Below, in pieces: positions 63,473 to 64,000 of a stretch of DNA of 64,000 bases. The position numbers and the translations under genes are program-made. The stretch's first letter is position 1; each line of letters starts with the position of its first letter. The notes under the pieces were generated by a model. That model was given only the letters and a program-made list of their open reading frames with translations. It did not search any database and was not told the DNA's origin. This DNA is from Desulfobulbaceae bacterium (GTDB lineage Bacteria; Desulfobacterota; Desulfobulbia; Desulfobulbales; SURF-16): contig JAHLLM010000007.1 in NCBI GenBank assembly GCA_020444175.1, forward strand, positions 62,001-126,000. Reading direction: 5' to 3'.

Positions 63473-64000
63473 CTAGCTTAGGAAACCAACTTGGTTCCAC
63501 AAATCAGGGGGAACTTCTGTGGCCATTTTCAAAGCCCCGGCGCTTCCAATAAAATCTGATTGTTCAACACAGGTAACCCGGACATCGCCATAGGCTTGAA
63601 GTTGTTCTGTTATAAACCTGTCGATACCTCTAATTTGAGAACCACCGCCTGCTAAGTAAATATTTGAAAGCGCTTCCTGCTGATCTTCCGGATCAAATCC
63701 TCGGATAATCGCCTCTAAATGCTCAATCAAATCGGGAATGATACTCTCGCAAACCATTCGCAATTCGTCTGTCACATCTACCTCAACCGGCTTACCGTCT
63801 GACCGCATGGTTACAACAACAGGGTTTTCCGCTTCTCCGACAAAACTATGCTCTTCCTTAATACGCCTCAGGAAATTGCGGGTAACCTGAACATCAGGAT
63901 ACTGCTGAAGAATAACTGATTCAAAACGTTCGTCAATGTAATCACCCGCCTTAAGAAGCGTCACCTGATCTTCGGAAGAAGGAATAGTTCCTTTCATGCC
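63473..64000 (-). CDS. Second MamK-family actin-like protein (5' part cut by window edge)
   Basis: About 175 C-terminal residues are visible; the frame is open to the right edge and the apparent start is an internal Met. It has MKGTIPSSEDQVTLLKAGDYIDER, which is very close to MamK, and the adenosine motif LAGGGSQIRG. It aligns along its whole visible length with the complete paralogue at 61769-62839 (YIDERFES/FIDERLES, DFIGSAGALK/DYIGSAGALK), but the sequences differ enough that the two are not a recent duplication. The coiled-coil gene follows 12 bases downstream. Confidence 0.88.
   Translation of the reverse strand, partial: GMKGTIPSSEDQVTLLKAGDYIDERFESVILQQYPDVQVTRNFLRRIKEEHSFVGEAENPVVVTMRSDGKPVEVDVTDELRMVCESIIPDLIEHLEAIIRGFDPEDQQEALSNIYLAGGGSQIRGIDRFITEQLQAYGDVRVTCVEQSDFIGSAGALKMATEVPPDLWNQVGFLS

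Overview
The window reads as a chromosomal segment of a Gram-negative, anaerobic Desulfobacterota (deltaproteobacterial) organism, probably of the Desulfobulbales type. The reasons are a complete methylmalonyl-CoA propionate/succinate gene set with a membrane decarboxylase, a HesB-like selenoprotein, an electron-transfer flavoprotein alpha subunit carrying a ferredoxin domain, an Mla outer-membrane lipid system, and actin-like proteins that read as MamK. The assignment comes from gene content only; no rRNA or marker phylogeny is available.

Layout. 0-3.5 kb: the 3' part of an AarF/UbiB-type kinase, leucyl aminopeptidase and a secreted DUF1566 protein. 3.6-6.9 kb: a small accessory island with a ParE/Phd toxin-antitoxin pair, a phage terminase-small-like remnant, a DUF4258/MqsA-like pair and a GNAT acetyltransferase; it ends at the 3' side of tRNA-Leu(UAA). 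7.3-18.7 kb (minus strand): a propionate operon running acyl-CoA synthetase, succinyl-CoA ligase, B12 subunit of methylmalonyl-CoA mutase, MeaB, mutase large subunit, epimerase, carboxyltransferase, OadG-like subunit, biotin carrier and Na+-pump beta subunit. It can link propionate and succinate in either direction. Two copies of a nested palindromic repeat interrupt it. 18.9-19.2 kb: an IscA/HesB-like gene with an in-frame UGA and a SECIS-like hairpin, missed by the ORF track. 19.8-25.8 kb (plus strand): phosphofructokinase, then an RND/MMPL transporter, LolA-like protein and DUF1302 protein. 26-30 kb: a DUF4405 membrane protein, an acidic/RG-rich secreted protein, and a chemoreceptor flanked by 102-bp direct repeats. 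30.6-38.5 kb: HNH protein, FolC, UvrD-like helicase, a small unknown protein, a PHP phosphatase and FtsK.

38.5-54.7 kb (minus strand) is one long housekeeping run: YceD, L32, PlsX, FabH, acyl-CoA dehydrogenase, EtfB, ferredoxin-EtfA, FabG, ACP, FabF, RpiB, GlyA, dCMP deaminase, NrdR, RibD, RibE, RibBA, RibH, NusB. FabD and an enoyl-ACP reductase are missing from the fatty-acid part, where the dehydrogenase/ETF trio sits instead. 54.8-59.8 kb: a cyclic-nucleotide-binding-domain protein and an Mla lipid-transport operon with two MlaC-type proteins. 59.9-61.6 kb: a B12-binding radical SAM protein.

61.7-64.0 kb: two MamK-family actin genes (the second cut by the window edge) with a membrane-anchored coiled-coil protein between them. 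This module and the selenoprotein are the most notable content. Several dispersed inverted-repeat elements occupy nearly every long intergenic gap.
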